Assembly (NCBI RefSeq): GCF_905212365.1
Contig: NZ_CAJMEH010000038.1
Span: forward strand, 1-20,165
Direction of reading: 5' to 3'
DNA: 20,165 nt
Source: an uncultured Phascolarctobacterium sp.
GTDB taxonomy: Bacteria; Bacillota; Negativicutes; Acidaminococcales; Acidaminococcaceae
Of the stretch, positions 1 through 6,650 are shown piece after piece. How positions within the stretch are numbered: position 1 is the stretch's first letter; each line of letters opens with the position of its first letter. Below the pieces are notes generated by a model. It worked only from the letters and a program-made list of their open reading frames with translations. It was not told the origin of the DNA and searched no databases. A program made the position numbers and the translations under genes.

Positions 1-1518
1 GCCGCCGACGCAGCCGCCGGGGCAGGCCATAACCTCGACAAAGTCGTAATGCACCTTGCCCGCTTTCAGGTCGTCCAGCAGGCGTCCGGCGTTGCCCAAG
101 CCGCTGACGGTGCAGGTGCGCAGGGTAACGCCGCCGATGGTAAATTCGCTGACTTTGCGGCCTTCCTCGCCGCGCACGCTGACGAAGGCGTCGAAGGGAG
201 CTTCCTGACCGGTAACGGCGTGATAGGCTGTGCGCAGCGCCGCTTCCATAACGCCGCCGGTTGCGCCGAAGAGTATGCCTGCGCCGGTGCTTTGTCCCAG
301 CGGATTATCGAAGGGTTCCTCCGGCAGGGTGGCGGGGTTGATATGCTCGGCCCGCAGCAGGCGAATCAGCTCGCGGGTGGTGAGCACGATATCTACGTCG
401 TGAGCGCCGCTGCTGCGCATGGACAGCAGCGCTGCCTCGCGCTTTTTGGAAACGCAGGGCATGATGGAAATGGAGCAGATTTCCTTGGGCTTGAGACCCT
501 TCCTTTCAGCGAAGAAGGATTTGGCGATAGCGCCGAAGATTTGCTGCGGCGATTTGGTGGTGGAAAGGTTAGCGACGAAGGAGGGATATTTTTTCGTCAC
601 ATAGCTTACCCAGCCGGGGCAGCAGGAGGTAAACATGGGCCATTTGTGGGCATCGTGGTGCCGCAGACGCTCCAGCAGCTCGCTGGCTTCCTCCATAATG
701 GTCACGTCAGCGCCGAAGGTGGTGTCGAAAACATAATCGAAGCCTACGCGCTTGAGGGCTGCTACCATGCGGCCTTCGGTCGCCAGTTCTTCCGGCAGGT
801 TAAAGGCTTCGGCCCAGGCGGTGCGCACGGCGGGAGCCACCTGCACCAACGTTACCTTGGCGGGGTCGGCCAATACTTCGTAAATTTTGGGCACGTCGTT
901 GCGCTCCTTCAGCGCGCCTACGGGGCAGTGGGTGATGCACTGGCCGCACAGGCTGCAGTTGGAGGCTTCGATGGAGATATTACCGGCTACGTCCACGGTG
1001 GTGCGTGCGCCGGTGTTCTGGACGTCCCAAATGTGCAGGTCCTGAATTTTATCGCAGATTTGGACGCAGCGCATACATTTTATACATTTCTTGGAGTCGC
1101 GGATCAGGGGGAAGTCCTGGTTCCAGGGCGTATCCACCACATCGCGCTCAAAGGGAATATCGTAAATGCCCAAATCGTTGGAAAGCTTTTGCAGGCTGCA
1201 GTTGCCGCTGCGCACGCAGGTGGCGCACAGGCAGTCGTGCTGGGACAAAATAAGCTCTACGTTGGTGCGGCGCACGCTGCGCGCCTTGGGGGAATTGGTA
1301 TATACTACCAGGCCTTCCTGTACCGGTGTGGTGCAGGAGGTAACTACGCGGTTCTGTCCCTGGATTTCAACTACGCAGACCTTGCAGGCGCTGATTTCGT
1401 TGACGCCCTTTAAATAGCACAGACGGGGAATGTCGATGCCTGCGGCGGCAGCGGCCTGCATAATTGTTGTGCCTTCGGGAACGGATACGTCGAAGCCGTC
1501 AATCTTTAGGTTTACCAT
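1..1518 (-). CDS. hydA: [FeFe] hydrogenase catalytic subunit, C-terminus cut by window edge
   Basis: This cytoplasmic enzyme interconverts protons and hydrogen at an H-cluster, using electrons from Fe-S clusters. The 506 visible residues read through the left edge without a stop. A [2Fe-2S] ferredoxin-like domain has Cys34, 45, 48 and 62. A His-Cys cluster follows (His94, Cys98, 101, 107), then two [4Fe-4S] motifs (Cys145-155 and Cys188-198). The H-cluster ligands sit in TSCCPGW (297-303), MPCVSKKRE (353-361) and ACPGGC (498-503), with the proton-transfer Cys299 present. Only the last few dozen residues should be missing. The ATG at 1518 has AAAGGAGG upstream and overlaps the preceding gene by 7 nt, so translation is probably coupled. 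The layout matches the long HndD/HydA/CpI type. The family call is firm. The electron partner is inferred from the neighbour. Confidence 0.95.
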   Translation of the reverse strand, partial: MVNLKIDGFDVSVPEGTTIMQAAAAAGIDIPRLCYLKGVNEISACKVCVVEIQGQNRVVTSCTTPVQEGLVVYTNSPKARSVRRTNVELILSQHDCLCATCVRSGNCSLQKLSNDLGIYDIPFERDVVDTPWNQDFPLIRDSKKCIKCMRCVQICDKIQDLHIWDVQNTGARTTVDVAGNISIEASNCSLCGQCITHCPVGALKERNDVPKIYEVLADPAKVTLVQVAPAVRTAWAEAFNLPEELATEGRMVAALKRVGFDYVFDTTFGADVTIMEEASELLERLRHHDAHKWPMFTSCCPGWVSYVTKKYPSFVANLSTTKSPQQIFGAIAKSFFAERKGLKPKEICSISIMPCVSKKREAALLSMRSSGAHDVDIVLTTRELIRLLRAEHINPATLPEEPFDNPLGQSTGAGILFGATGGVMEAALRTAYHAVTGQEAPFDAFVSVRGEEGRKVSEFTIGGVTLRTCTVSGLGNAGRLLDDLKAGKVHYDFVEVMACPGGCVGG

Positions 1519-3362
1519 TTTAAGGTTCTGCCTCCTTTCAGGGTGCTGAAGCCAAATTTATCGCAGCGCAGGCAGCGCCCTGCCTCCTGGCAGGCCTCCT
1601 GTACGGTCATGCCGCATTCGATGGGCTCGAAATTGCCCTTGCGCTGGCCCGCTTCGTGATTGGTCAGTTGGATACGGCCGCAGGGACGCTTATCGTCGAT
1701 GGCCGGGTCGGGAATATCCACGTCGCAGGTGATGGTATGCTCGTAGCCTAAATATTCGTCGATATTGGCTGCGGCCACCTTGCCTGCGGCAATGGCGCGG
1801 ATAACGGTGGCGGGGCCGGTTACACAGTCGCCGCCGGCGAAAACGCCTTCGGTATTGGCCAGCTCGCTGCTGGACAGCGCGGAAATAGTGCCGCGCTTGA
1901 TTTTAATGCCCGCTTCTTCAAAGGGGCGCAGCTCGATGCCCTGGCCGATGGCTACGACGATAATGTCGCAGGGAATGCGCTGCAGCTCTACGTCGGCGTG
2001 GATGGGACGGGCGCGTCCCCAGGCGTCGATGGGGCCGATAATCTGCGGTTCTACCCACAGGGCGGCCACGTTGCCGTCGGCGTCGGCTTCGATGTGGTGG
2101 GGCGCTTTTAAGCCGTACAGCTCTGCGCCCTCGGCTACGGCGCCTTCAATTTCTTCCGGCAGCGCCGTCATATCGTCCTGACGGCGGCGGTAAGCGATAA
2201 TGACTTTTTTTGCTCCCAGGCGCACGGCGCTGCGGGTGCAGTCCATGGCTACGTTGCCGCCGCCGATAACGACGACGGTTTTGCCTGCGAAATCGGGCAT
2301 TTTATCTTCGCCGATGGAACGCAGCATTTCTACGGCGCTGATGACGCCGTGGGAATTTTCGCCGTCGATGCCGATTTTTTTATCGGTGTGCGCGCCGATA
2401 GCGATATAAACGGCGTCAAATTCCTGACGCAGCTTTTCAAAGGGAATTTCGCCCTCGCCGTTGCCTACTTTGCAGTTGAGGCGTACCTCTACGCCGGTGG
2501 ACAGGATGGCGTCCAAATCCTCCTGCAGGCGTTCGCGGGGGAAGCGGTAGGCGGGAATGCCGTACCGCAGCATACCGCCCAGCTTGCTCTTTTCTTCAAA
2601 AACGACGGCGTGATGGCCCATGAGTTCCAGATAATAGGCTGCCGCAAGGCCGCTGGGGCCGCCGCCGATGATGGCGATGCGTTTATTGGTAGCCGGCTGC
2701 TTGTCCGGAACGGGTACGGTGTTGCTGGGCGCGTTATCCACGGCCATACGCTTTAAGCCGCGGATATTAATAGCGGCGTCAATCATATTGCGGCGGCAGC
2801 GGGCTTCGCAGGGATGCTCGCAGATAAGGCCGCAGGCGGTGGGGAAGGGGTTATCCTTGCGGATTAGCTTGACGGCGTCGGCATAACGACCTGCGCCCAC
2901 AAGCGCAATATAGCCGGGGATATCCACCTGCGCCGGGCACAGAGCCACGCAGGGAATGGAATGGTGCACATGCACGGAGCATTTACCCTTTTTAACATGG
3001 TTAATATAATCTTCGCGGAAGCCCTCCAGGCCTGCCAGCACCATTTTGGCCGCTTCGTAGCCAATGGCGCAGTCGGCGCTGTTCGCTACGTTTTCGGCGG
3101 TGCTTTGGATAAGGTCAAGGGTTTGCATGGTTGCTTTGCCGTCCAGAACGTCTTCCATCAGGTTTTGCAGCTGCGCAAGGCCCACGCGGCAGGGAACGCA
3201 TTTACCGCAGGTTTGAGCGTGGCAGACTTTTAAAAAGGAAAGCTGCAGATCTACAGGGCACAGTCCCGGAGGGCTGGCGATGATGTGTCGCTCAAGGTCT
3301 TTATATAAGCGTTCGACCGTTAATTGGGCTTGGTCAGGTGTTTCAATTTTTAAACGACTCAT
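1512..3362 (-). CDS. NuoF-type Fe-S / GltD-like FAD-NAD(P) oxidoreductase, hydrogenase partner subunit
   Basis: This probably passes electrons between NAD(P)H and the hydrogenase encoded next. Near the N-terminus a NuoF-type [4Fe-4S] motif is visible (Cys52, 55, 58 and Cys98), but no NuoF FMN/NADH Rossmann domain precedes it. The rest resembles the glutamate synthase small subunit. It has Fe-S cysteines (PC at 137-138, Cys142, then Cys181, 185, 189), a FAD site GGGPSG (233-238), a second dinucleotide site with GGGNVAMD near residue 375, and a C-terminal FAD-binding stretch VFAGGDCVTGPATVIRAI. A Cys-rich tail, GRCLRCDKFG, ends the protein. I chose the ATG at 3362 because GGAGG lies six bases upstream. 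An in-frame ATG at 3383 would place that Shine-Dalgarno inside the gene. NuoF/GltD fusions are known as partners of some formate dehydrogenases and hydrogenases. NADH versus NADPH preference cannot be read from the sequence. Confidence 0.88.
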   Translation of the reverse strand: MSRLKIETPDQAQLTVERLYKDLERHIIASPPGLCPVDLQLSFLKVCHAQTCGKCVPCRVGLAQLQNLMEDVLDGKATMQTLDLIQSTAENVANSADCAIGYEAAKMVLAGLEGFREDYINHVKKGKCSVHVHHSIPCVALCPAQVDIPGYIALVGAGRYADAVKLIRKDNPFPTACGLICEHPCEARCRRNMIDAAINIRGLKRMAVDNAPSNTVPVPDKQPATNKRIAIIGGGPSGLAAAYYLELMGHHAVVFEEKSKLGGMLRYGIPAYRFPRERLQEDLDAILSTGVEVRLNCKVGNGEGEIPFEKLRQEFDAVYIAIGAHTDKKIGIDGENSHGVISAVEMLRSIGEDKMPDFAGKTVVVIGGGNVAMDCTRSAVRLGAKKVIIAYRRRQDDMTALPEEIEGAVAEGAELYGLKAPHHIEADADGNVAALWVEPQIIGPIDAWGRARPIHADVELQRIPCDIIVVAIGQGIELRPFEEAGIKIKRGTISALSSSELANTEGVFAGGDCVTGPATVIRAIAAGKVAAANIDEYLGYEHTITCDVDIPDPAIDDKRPCGRIQLTNHEAGQRKGNFEPIECGMTVQEACQEAGRCLRCDKFGFSTLKGGRTLKW

Positions 3363-3381
3363 ATTCATCCTCCAAAAAAGC

Positions 3382-3411
3382 ATACACTAATTGAAAATTT
3401 GATATACACTA
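3382..3411. repeat. Direct repeat ATACACTA x2, 22 bp apart, in hydrogenase leader
   Basis: ATACACTA occurs at 3382-3389 and 3404-3411, a spacing of 22 bp or about two helical turns. It lies just downstream of the predicted transcription start of the minus-strand hydrogenase operon. Spacing and position suit an operator bound by a transcription factor, but the unit is short and chance cannot be excluded. It does not match the inverted-repeat form expected of a Rex site. Confidence 0.35.
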
Positions 3412-3420
3412 CTGTGTCTT

Positions 3421-3449
3421 ATTATACTCAAATTTAGCGATTTCCGCAA
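3421..3449 (-). promoter_or_regulatory. Sigma-70-type promoter of hydrogenase operon
   Basis: Read on the minus strand, a -35 element TTGCGG (3444-3449) and a perfect -10 element TATAAT (3421-3426) are separated by 17 bp. The predicted start is near 3414, giving a leader of about 50 nt before the ATG at 3362. The gap between this promoter and the end of the ATPase gene upstream (3450-3515) contains no clear terminator hairpin, so some read-through from the ATPase gene is possible. Confidence 0.75.
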
Positions 3450-3515
3450 GAATGCCGGCAAGTATTTATTTGTAAAGGATGGTACGGCTTTGGCGTGAAA
3501 TTGCAAATATCTTTG

Positions 3516-4904
3516 TTACTTATACAGCTGCGGCAGGCTTATCAAAATTAAATTTTCGCGTGGCGGGATTTGAAATCCTGCTTTGGTGATGAAGCCGTAT
3601 TTATAACAGTTTAATCCCGTCGCTTGTACTTGCTGGATTTCTTTGAGTATCGCCGCTTCGCTTAGAGGCTCCTTACGGAATTTTACTTCATAAAAGATAT
3701 AACCGTCAGGGTCTTGCGTTACTATATCAAATTCGCCGTTGGTTTTGTTCTTGGGGTCGTCATAATAGTATTTGCCGATTTTGTCAAACGGCGTAGCCAT
3801 TAAGCCGTTTTTGTTTTGCCGGATTAAATATTGCTTACATATTTCTTCAAACGCGAGAGGCAGGTATTGCGTTTCAAAATCTTCTTTGATATAACGCGCA
3901 AAAAAAACATTGGGTTCTAGCATTTGTAATTGCGAAGAATAACGAAAAACATAACGATAGTAAAAAAGCGACAAATTATCGACGATATAATAACCTGTTT
4001 TGCGTTTATTATTTTCGTCGTTAATGGGCGCTTCTTTTTTTATGATTTCCATACGGATTAGCTTTTCTAAAACTGAGGCGAGCGCGGGACTGCTGCTGAC
4101 GTGGGACTGCGCCAAGATGTCGCTGAACCGCGAATACCCTTTGGCCAGGGCTTCAAAAATTTCATTAGCGTTATTTATTTTTGCTATTTCCGATTTCAAG
4201 TACATGGGGACTTCGTTTTGCAGGGGAGCGTTGGGTGAAGCGATTAGTTCGCGTATATTTTCTTGTACGGAAAGCTTGGCGTCTATCTGCTTATTATAGT
4301 AAGGAATGCCGCCGAAAACGCTATATAGGCGCACCTTATCTTCGTCGGAAAATGTTTGGTAAAATAAAGCGGCTTCATAGTAATCCATTGGCTTAAGGTC
4401 TATCGTTTGATTGATACGGCCATACAGGGGATTAGCGCTCGTCAACAGAGATTTCATTATGTCGACATAGGAGCCGCATAAAATAAGCTTTAAGGAAGCG
4501 GCGTTATTATATTTGTCTATCAACGATTGCAAAATACTATCCAGGCCTTTTACCGTTTCGCGTAAATAAGGGTATTCGTCCAGTACGAAGATAAGAGATT
4601 CTTTGATAGATTTTTTGAACAGGTAATCCAGGAGCGATTCCAAATTGGGAAACGCCGGTTTAGGGTAATTGAAAGTTTCCGCTAACAGTTGGCTTATGCT
4701 TTCTAGATTATTTTCTTCCGTAGTTTGTTTGCATTCGTAATATATGCTTGTCGTTGGGGCTTCTTTAAGGCTTTGCTTTATCAATTCACTTTTTCCGACG
4801 CGGCGGCGTCCCCAGACTAAGATAATCTGTTGGCTGTCTTTATTGAATAACCTATGCAATAATTTGCGCTGCGGTTCTCTTCCGTAAAAAATATTCAACT
4901 CCAT
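3516..4904 (-). CDS. AAA-type ATPase with DUF234-like, nuclease-fold C-terminus
   Basis: This belongs to the archaeal-type ATPase family (ATPase_2 plus DUF234), whose cellular role is unknown to me. Numbering from the GTG at 4907, Walker A is GRRRVGKS (33-40) and a Walker B-like LIFVLDEYPYL lies near residue 110. A sensor-like LILCGSY follows. A winged-helix-like middle section leads to a C-terminal domain with GEFDIV (391-396) and YEVKFR (406-411). Glu392, Asp394, Glu407 and Lys409 resemble a PD-(D/E)xK nuclease core; activity is not established. Three starts compete: GTG 4907, ATG 4904 and TTG 4898. Shine-Dalgarno AGAGG is best spaced (8 nt) for TTG 4898, which would give a product starting MNIFYGRE as in relatives. 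I list the ATG. The gene is divergent from the recombinase, and its promoter is flanked by two copies of a nested palindrome. Confidence 0.85.
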   Translation of the reverse strand: MELNIFYGREPQRKLLHRLFNKDSQQIILVWGRRRVGKSELIKQSLKEAPTTSIYYECKQTTEENNLESISQLLAETFNYPKPAFPNLESLLDYLFKKSIKESLIFVLDEYPYLRETVKGLDSILQSLIDKYNNAASLKLILCGSYVDIMKSLLTSANPLYGRINQTIDLKPMDYYEAALFYQTFSDEDKVRLYSVFGGIPYYNKQIDAKLSVQENIRELIASPNAPLQNEVPMYLKSEIAKINNANEIFEALAKGYSRFSDILAQSHVSSSPALASVLEKLIRMEIIKKEAPINDENNKRKTGYYIVDNLSLFYYRYVFRYSSQLQMLEPNVFFARYIKEDFETQYLPLAFEEICKQYLIRQNKNGLMATPFDKIGKYYYDDPKNKTNGEFDIVTQDPDGYIFYEVKFRKEPLSEAAILKEIQQVQATGLNCYKYGFITKAGFQIPPRENLILISLPQLYK

Positions 4905-4931
4905 CACCTCTGACTCAATCTTGATGGAGTT
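4897..4931. repeat. Nested palindrome, copy 1, over ATPase start site
   Basis: Nine-base arms AACTCCATC (4897-4905) and GATGGAGTT (4923-4931) enclose a central TGACTCA, all symmetric about base 4914. It shares a 33-bp core with copy 2: ACTCCAT, 6 nt, TGACTCAAT, 3 nt, GATGGAGT. This copy covers the likely transcription start, the Shine-Dalgarno and two of the candidate start codons of the ATPase gene. It is a credible operator, or alternatively a recombinase-binding site. Confidence 0.75.
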
Positions 4932-4932
4932 A

Positions 4933-4961
4933 ATTATAACATTTTCTACTACGCTTTACAA
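4933..4961 (-). promoter_or_regulatory. Promoter of the ATPase gene, between two palindromes
   Basis: On the minus strand, TTGTAA (4956-4961) and TATAAT (4933-4938) are 17 bp apart. The predicted start near 4926 falls inside palindrome copy 1, and copy 2 begins three bases upstream of the -35 element. A protein bound to both copies would cover or loop the promoter. The leader would be only about 20-30 nt. Confidence 0.7.
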
Positions 4962-4963
4962 GA

Positions 4964-5004
4964 TTTTACTCCATTGTGATTGACTCAATAGCGATGGAGT
5001 AAAA
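4964..5004. repeat. Nested palindrome, copy 2, upstream of ATPase promoter
   Basis: Eleven-base perfect arms TTTTACTCCAT (4964-4974) and ATGGAGTAAAA (4994-5004) flank an inner inverted repeat ATTGA-C-TCAAT (4979-4989). Four bases separate the inner and outer parts on each side, and the whole is symmetric about base 4984. The centre lies exactly 70 bp from that of copy 1. Confidence 0.8.
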
Positions 5005-5025
5005 CAAAGAGCTTCGCTTTCTTTG
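5005..5025. other. Small hairpin between ATPase and recombinase
   Basis: CAAAG-AGC and GCT-TT-CTTTG form a short stem with a two-base bulge and a 3-nt loop. It is followed by CTTTTTC on the plus strand and by TTTT on the minus strand. It resembles a weak bidirectional terminator, although no gene obviously ends into it. Function unknown. Confidence 0.3.
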
Positions 5026-5088
5026 CTTTTTCATCTTTCACAAAAAAATCACAACCCTATGGGTAAGAAATCGCTTCTTTTTTGTCAT

Positions 5089-5097
5089 TGGTATAAT
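5089..5097 (+). promoter_or_regulatory. Extended -10 promoter of the serine recombinase
   Basis: TGGTATAAT (5089-5097) is an extended -10 with a consensus TATAAT hexamer. No good -35 is visible at 16-18 bp, so the TGN extension would have to compensate. Transcription would start near 5104, about 67 nt before the proposed TTG start. Confidence 0.5.
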
Positions 5098-5170
5098 AGG
5101 GGGCTTTTTGCAAAAATATAACCGGGAATTTTTGCAGCAGCGCCACTATACATTGGAAAGGAAGAACGAT

Positions 5171-5770
5171 TTGGAGATTACTTACGGTTATGCGCGCGTA
5201 TCCAGCGCGGAACAAAACGAAAGGCGGCAGCTCATTGCCCTTGGCGGAGTCGGCGTGCCGCCGCAGAATATTTTCGTCGATAAGGCGAGCGGAAAGGACT
5301 TCGAACGGGCACAATACAAAAAGCTGCTCGCAAAATTACAAGCGGGCGATTTGCTTTACATTCAAAGCATCGACCGGCTGGGGCGCGACTATGCGGAAAT
5401 CCAGGAGCAGTGGCGCGTTATTACTAAGGAGAAGGGCGCGGACATTGCCGTTATCGAGATGCCGTTGTTGAATACGAAGAACGGCAAGGATTTATTAGGC
5501 ACGTTTATCGCTGATTTGGTTTTACAGATTTTATCCTTCGTAGCGCAGACGGAACGCGAAAACATCCGCAGCCGTCAGGCGCAGGGCATCGCCGCGGCCA
5601 AGAGCAAGGGCGTGCGCTTTGGCCGGCCCAGGCGCGAACTGCCTGATTGCTTTGCGGAGGTTTGCAGCGCGTGGCGCGAAAGAAAAATTACCAGAGTGGA
5701 AGCGGCTAAGCTGTGCGGTATGTCGGTATCGTCGTTTTACCGTTGTGCGAAAAACATTGCGGAAAAGTAG
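5171..5770 (+). CDS. Small serine recombinase, resolvase/invertase type
   Basis: This enzyme cuts and rejoins DNA through a phosphoserine intermediate, giving resolution, inversion or integration. The 199-aa length is typical of the small resolvase/invertase group. The N-terminal catalytic motif YGYARVSS places the nucleophile at Ser11. IQSIDRLGRDYAE carries the conserved arginines, and FVAQTERENIRSRQAQGI is the long E helix. A C-terminal helix-turn-helix (about residues 160-195) follows the linker GVRFGRPRR. I chose the TTG at 5171 because AAAGGAAG lies 7 nt upstream and the product then begins a few residues before YARVS, as in the family. Another TTG at 5108 would add 21 residues of unlikely sequence. 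The gene is divergent from the ATPase and upstream of the R-M genes. It could mobilise the island or act on the nested palindromes; neither is shown. Confidence 0.9.
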   Translation: MEITYGYARVSSAEQNERRQLIALGGVGVPPQNIFVDKASGKDFERAQYKKLLAKLQAGDLLYIQSIDRLGRDYAEIQEQWRVITKEKGADIAVIEMPLLNTKNGKDLLGTFIADLVLQILSFVAQTERENIRSRQAQGIAAAKSKGVRFGRPRRELPDCFAEVCSAWRERKITRVEAAKLCGMSVSSFYRCAKNIAEK

Positions 5771-5787
5771 TGCAAATAGTACACGTT

Positions 5788-5816
5788 TTGAACTAGTGAT
5801 CACTTAACATTATAGC
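5788..5816 (+). promoter_or_regulatory. Promoter of the R-M operon with palindromic spacer
   Basis: TTGAAC (5788-5793) and TATAGC (5811-5816) are 17 bp apart. The spacer contains a perfect 10-bp palindrome, AGTGATCACT (5795-5804). Binding there would block RNA polymerase, as expected if the operon is controlled so that methylation precedes cleavage. No separate controller gene is visible in the operon. Confidence 0.5.
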
Positions 5817-5884
5817 ACATTTTATTTGCAGAGTTAAAGCTGATTTTTAAAGCATAAGTTAATATGGTGGGAATTTTTTGGCGC

Positions 5885-5910
5885 AGGTCAAGAGGTGTAC
5901 TTTTTGACCT
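5885..5910. repeat. Inverted repeat in the R-M leader
   Basis: AGGTCAA (5885-5891) and TTGACCT (5904-5910) are perfect 7-bp arms around 12 nt. The repeat ends 24 bases before the ATG of the first R-M gene. It could be an operator or an mRNA hairpin near the ribosome binding site. Confidence 0.4.
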
Positions 5911-5933
5911 TTACTTCAACGGAGGGCAGCGTT

Positions 5934-6650
5934 ATGCCTTTAACAAAGCAAATAAAATCTAAAGAACGAGTCGCCAAGCACGGCGAGGTTTTTACAAATG
6001 AAAAAATCGTGAAAGCTATGTGCGACTTGGTAAAAGCGGAAACGGAGAGAATAGACAGCCGCTTTTTGGAGCCTGCTTGCGGCAACGGAAATTTTTTGGC
6101 GGAGATTTTGCAGCGCAAGCTGGCTGTTGTGGAGCGCCGCTACGGCAAGAAGCCCGCGGAGTATGAGCGGTACTCTTTGCAGGCGCTTGCCAGTATTTAC
6201 GGCGTGGAGCTGCTGGCGGACAATGTGGCGGAATGCCGCGACAGGCTTTTCGCTCTTTGGGACGCGGCTTACACAGCCAACGCCAAAAAAGACGCGCGCG
6301 AAGAATGCCGCGACGCGGCGCGCTATATTGTGCGCAAAAATATTTTGTGCGGCAATGCTTTAAGTTTAAAATGCGTCGACGAAAACGGCGGCGATACCGA
6401 CGAAGCGATTGCGTTTACCGAATGGAGCTTTATCAACGATTTGGTGCAGCAGAGGTTGTACCGCTTCGATGTGCTGCTGGAAGAAAACGCCGACGCTGAA
6501 AATTACTATTGTCAGCAATCTTTATTTGGCGGCGGCGCGAGCGATTACGAAAATTGGGGAGTGGACCAAAAAACAGGCGCGACCATTCCCCTGCCCATTC
6601 CCGGCTCGGAATTCAGCAGCAAGTATTGGAGGGTGCAGGACAATGGCTGA
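5934..6650 (+). CDS. R-M methyltransferase-like subunit with AdoMet motif but no NPPY
   Basis: A 238-aa protein related to N6-adenine methyltransferases. HGEVFTN (about residues 18-24) begins the fold. FLEPACGNGNF (44-54) is a complete AdoMet-binding motif I. YGVELLADNVAECRDRL fits motif II and ILCGNALSL fits the region before motif IV. The expected catalytic (D/N)PPY is absent; at the corresponding place the protein reads RFDVLLEENAD. It may therefore bind AdoMet or act as a partner without methylating alone. Start ATG 5934 is preceded by GGAGGG with good spacing; a GTG at 5895 has no such support. It overlaps the next gene by 8 nt. I recall similar small subunits beside Eco57I-like methyltransferases, but cannot check that here. 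The role is inferred from motif and context. Confidence 0.82.
   Translation: MPLTKQIKSKERVAKHGEVFTNEKIVKAMCDLVKAETERIDSRFLEPACGNGNFLAEILQRKLAVVERRYGKKPAEYERYSLQALASIYGVELLADNVAECRDRLFALWDAAYTANAKKDAREECRDAARYIVRKNILCGNALSLKCVDENGGDTDEAIAFTEWSFINDLVQQRLYRFDVLLEENADAENYYCQQSLFGGGASDYENWGVDQKTGATIPLPIPGSEFSSKYWRVQDNG

Noticed and set aside
49..1413. Long plus-strand open frame opposite the hydrogenase
   Set aside because: The minus strand encodes a residue-by-residue match to [FeFe] hydrogenase. The plus frame has no family features and exists because of GC-rich codon bias.
3382..3411. Rex operator in the hydrogenase leader
   Set aside because: The repeats are direct rather than the TTGTGA-type inverted repeat expected for Rex.
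6409..6642. N-terminal extension of the Eco57I-like methyltransferase
   Set aside because: This part overlaps the upstream subunit in another frame, while ATG 6643 has a proper ribosome binding site and starts just before the conserved fold.
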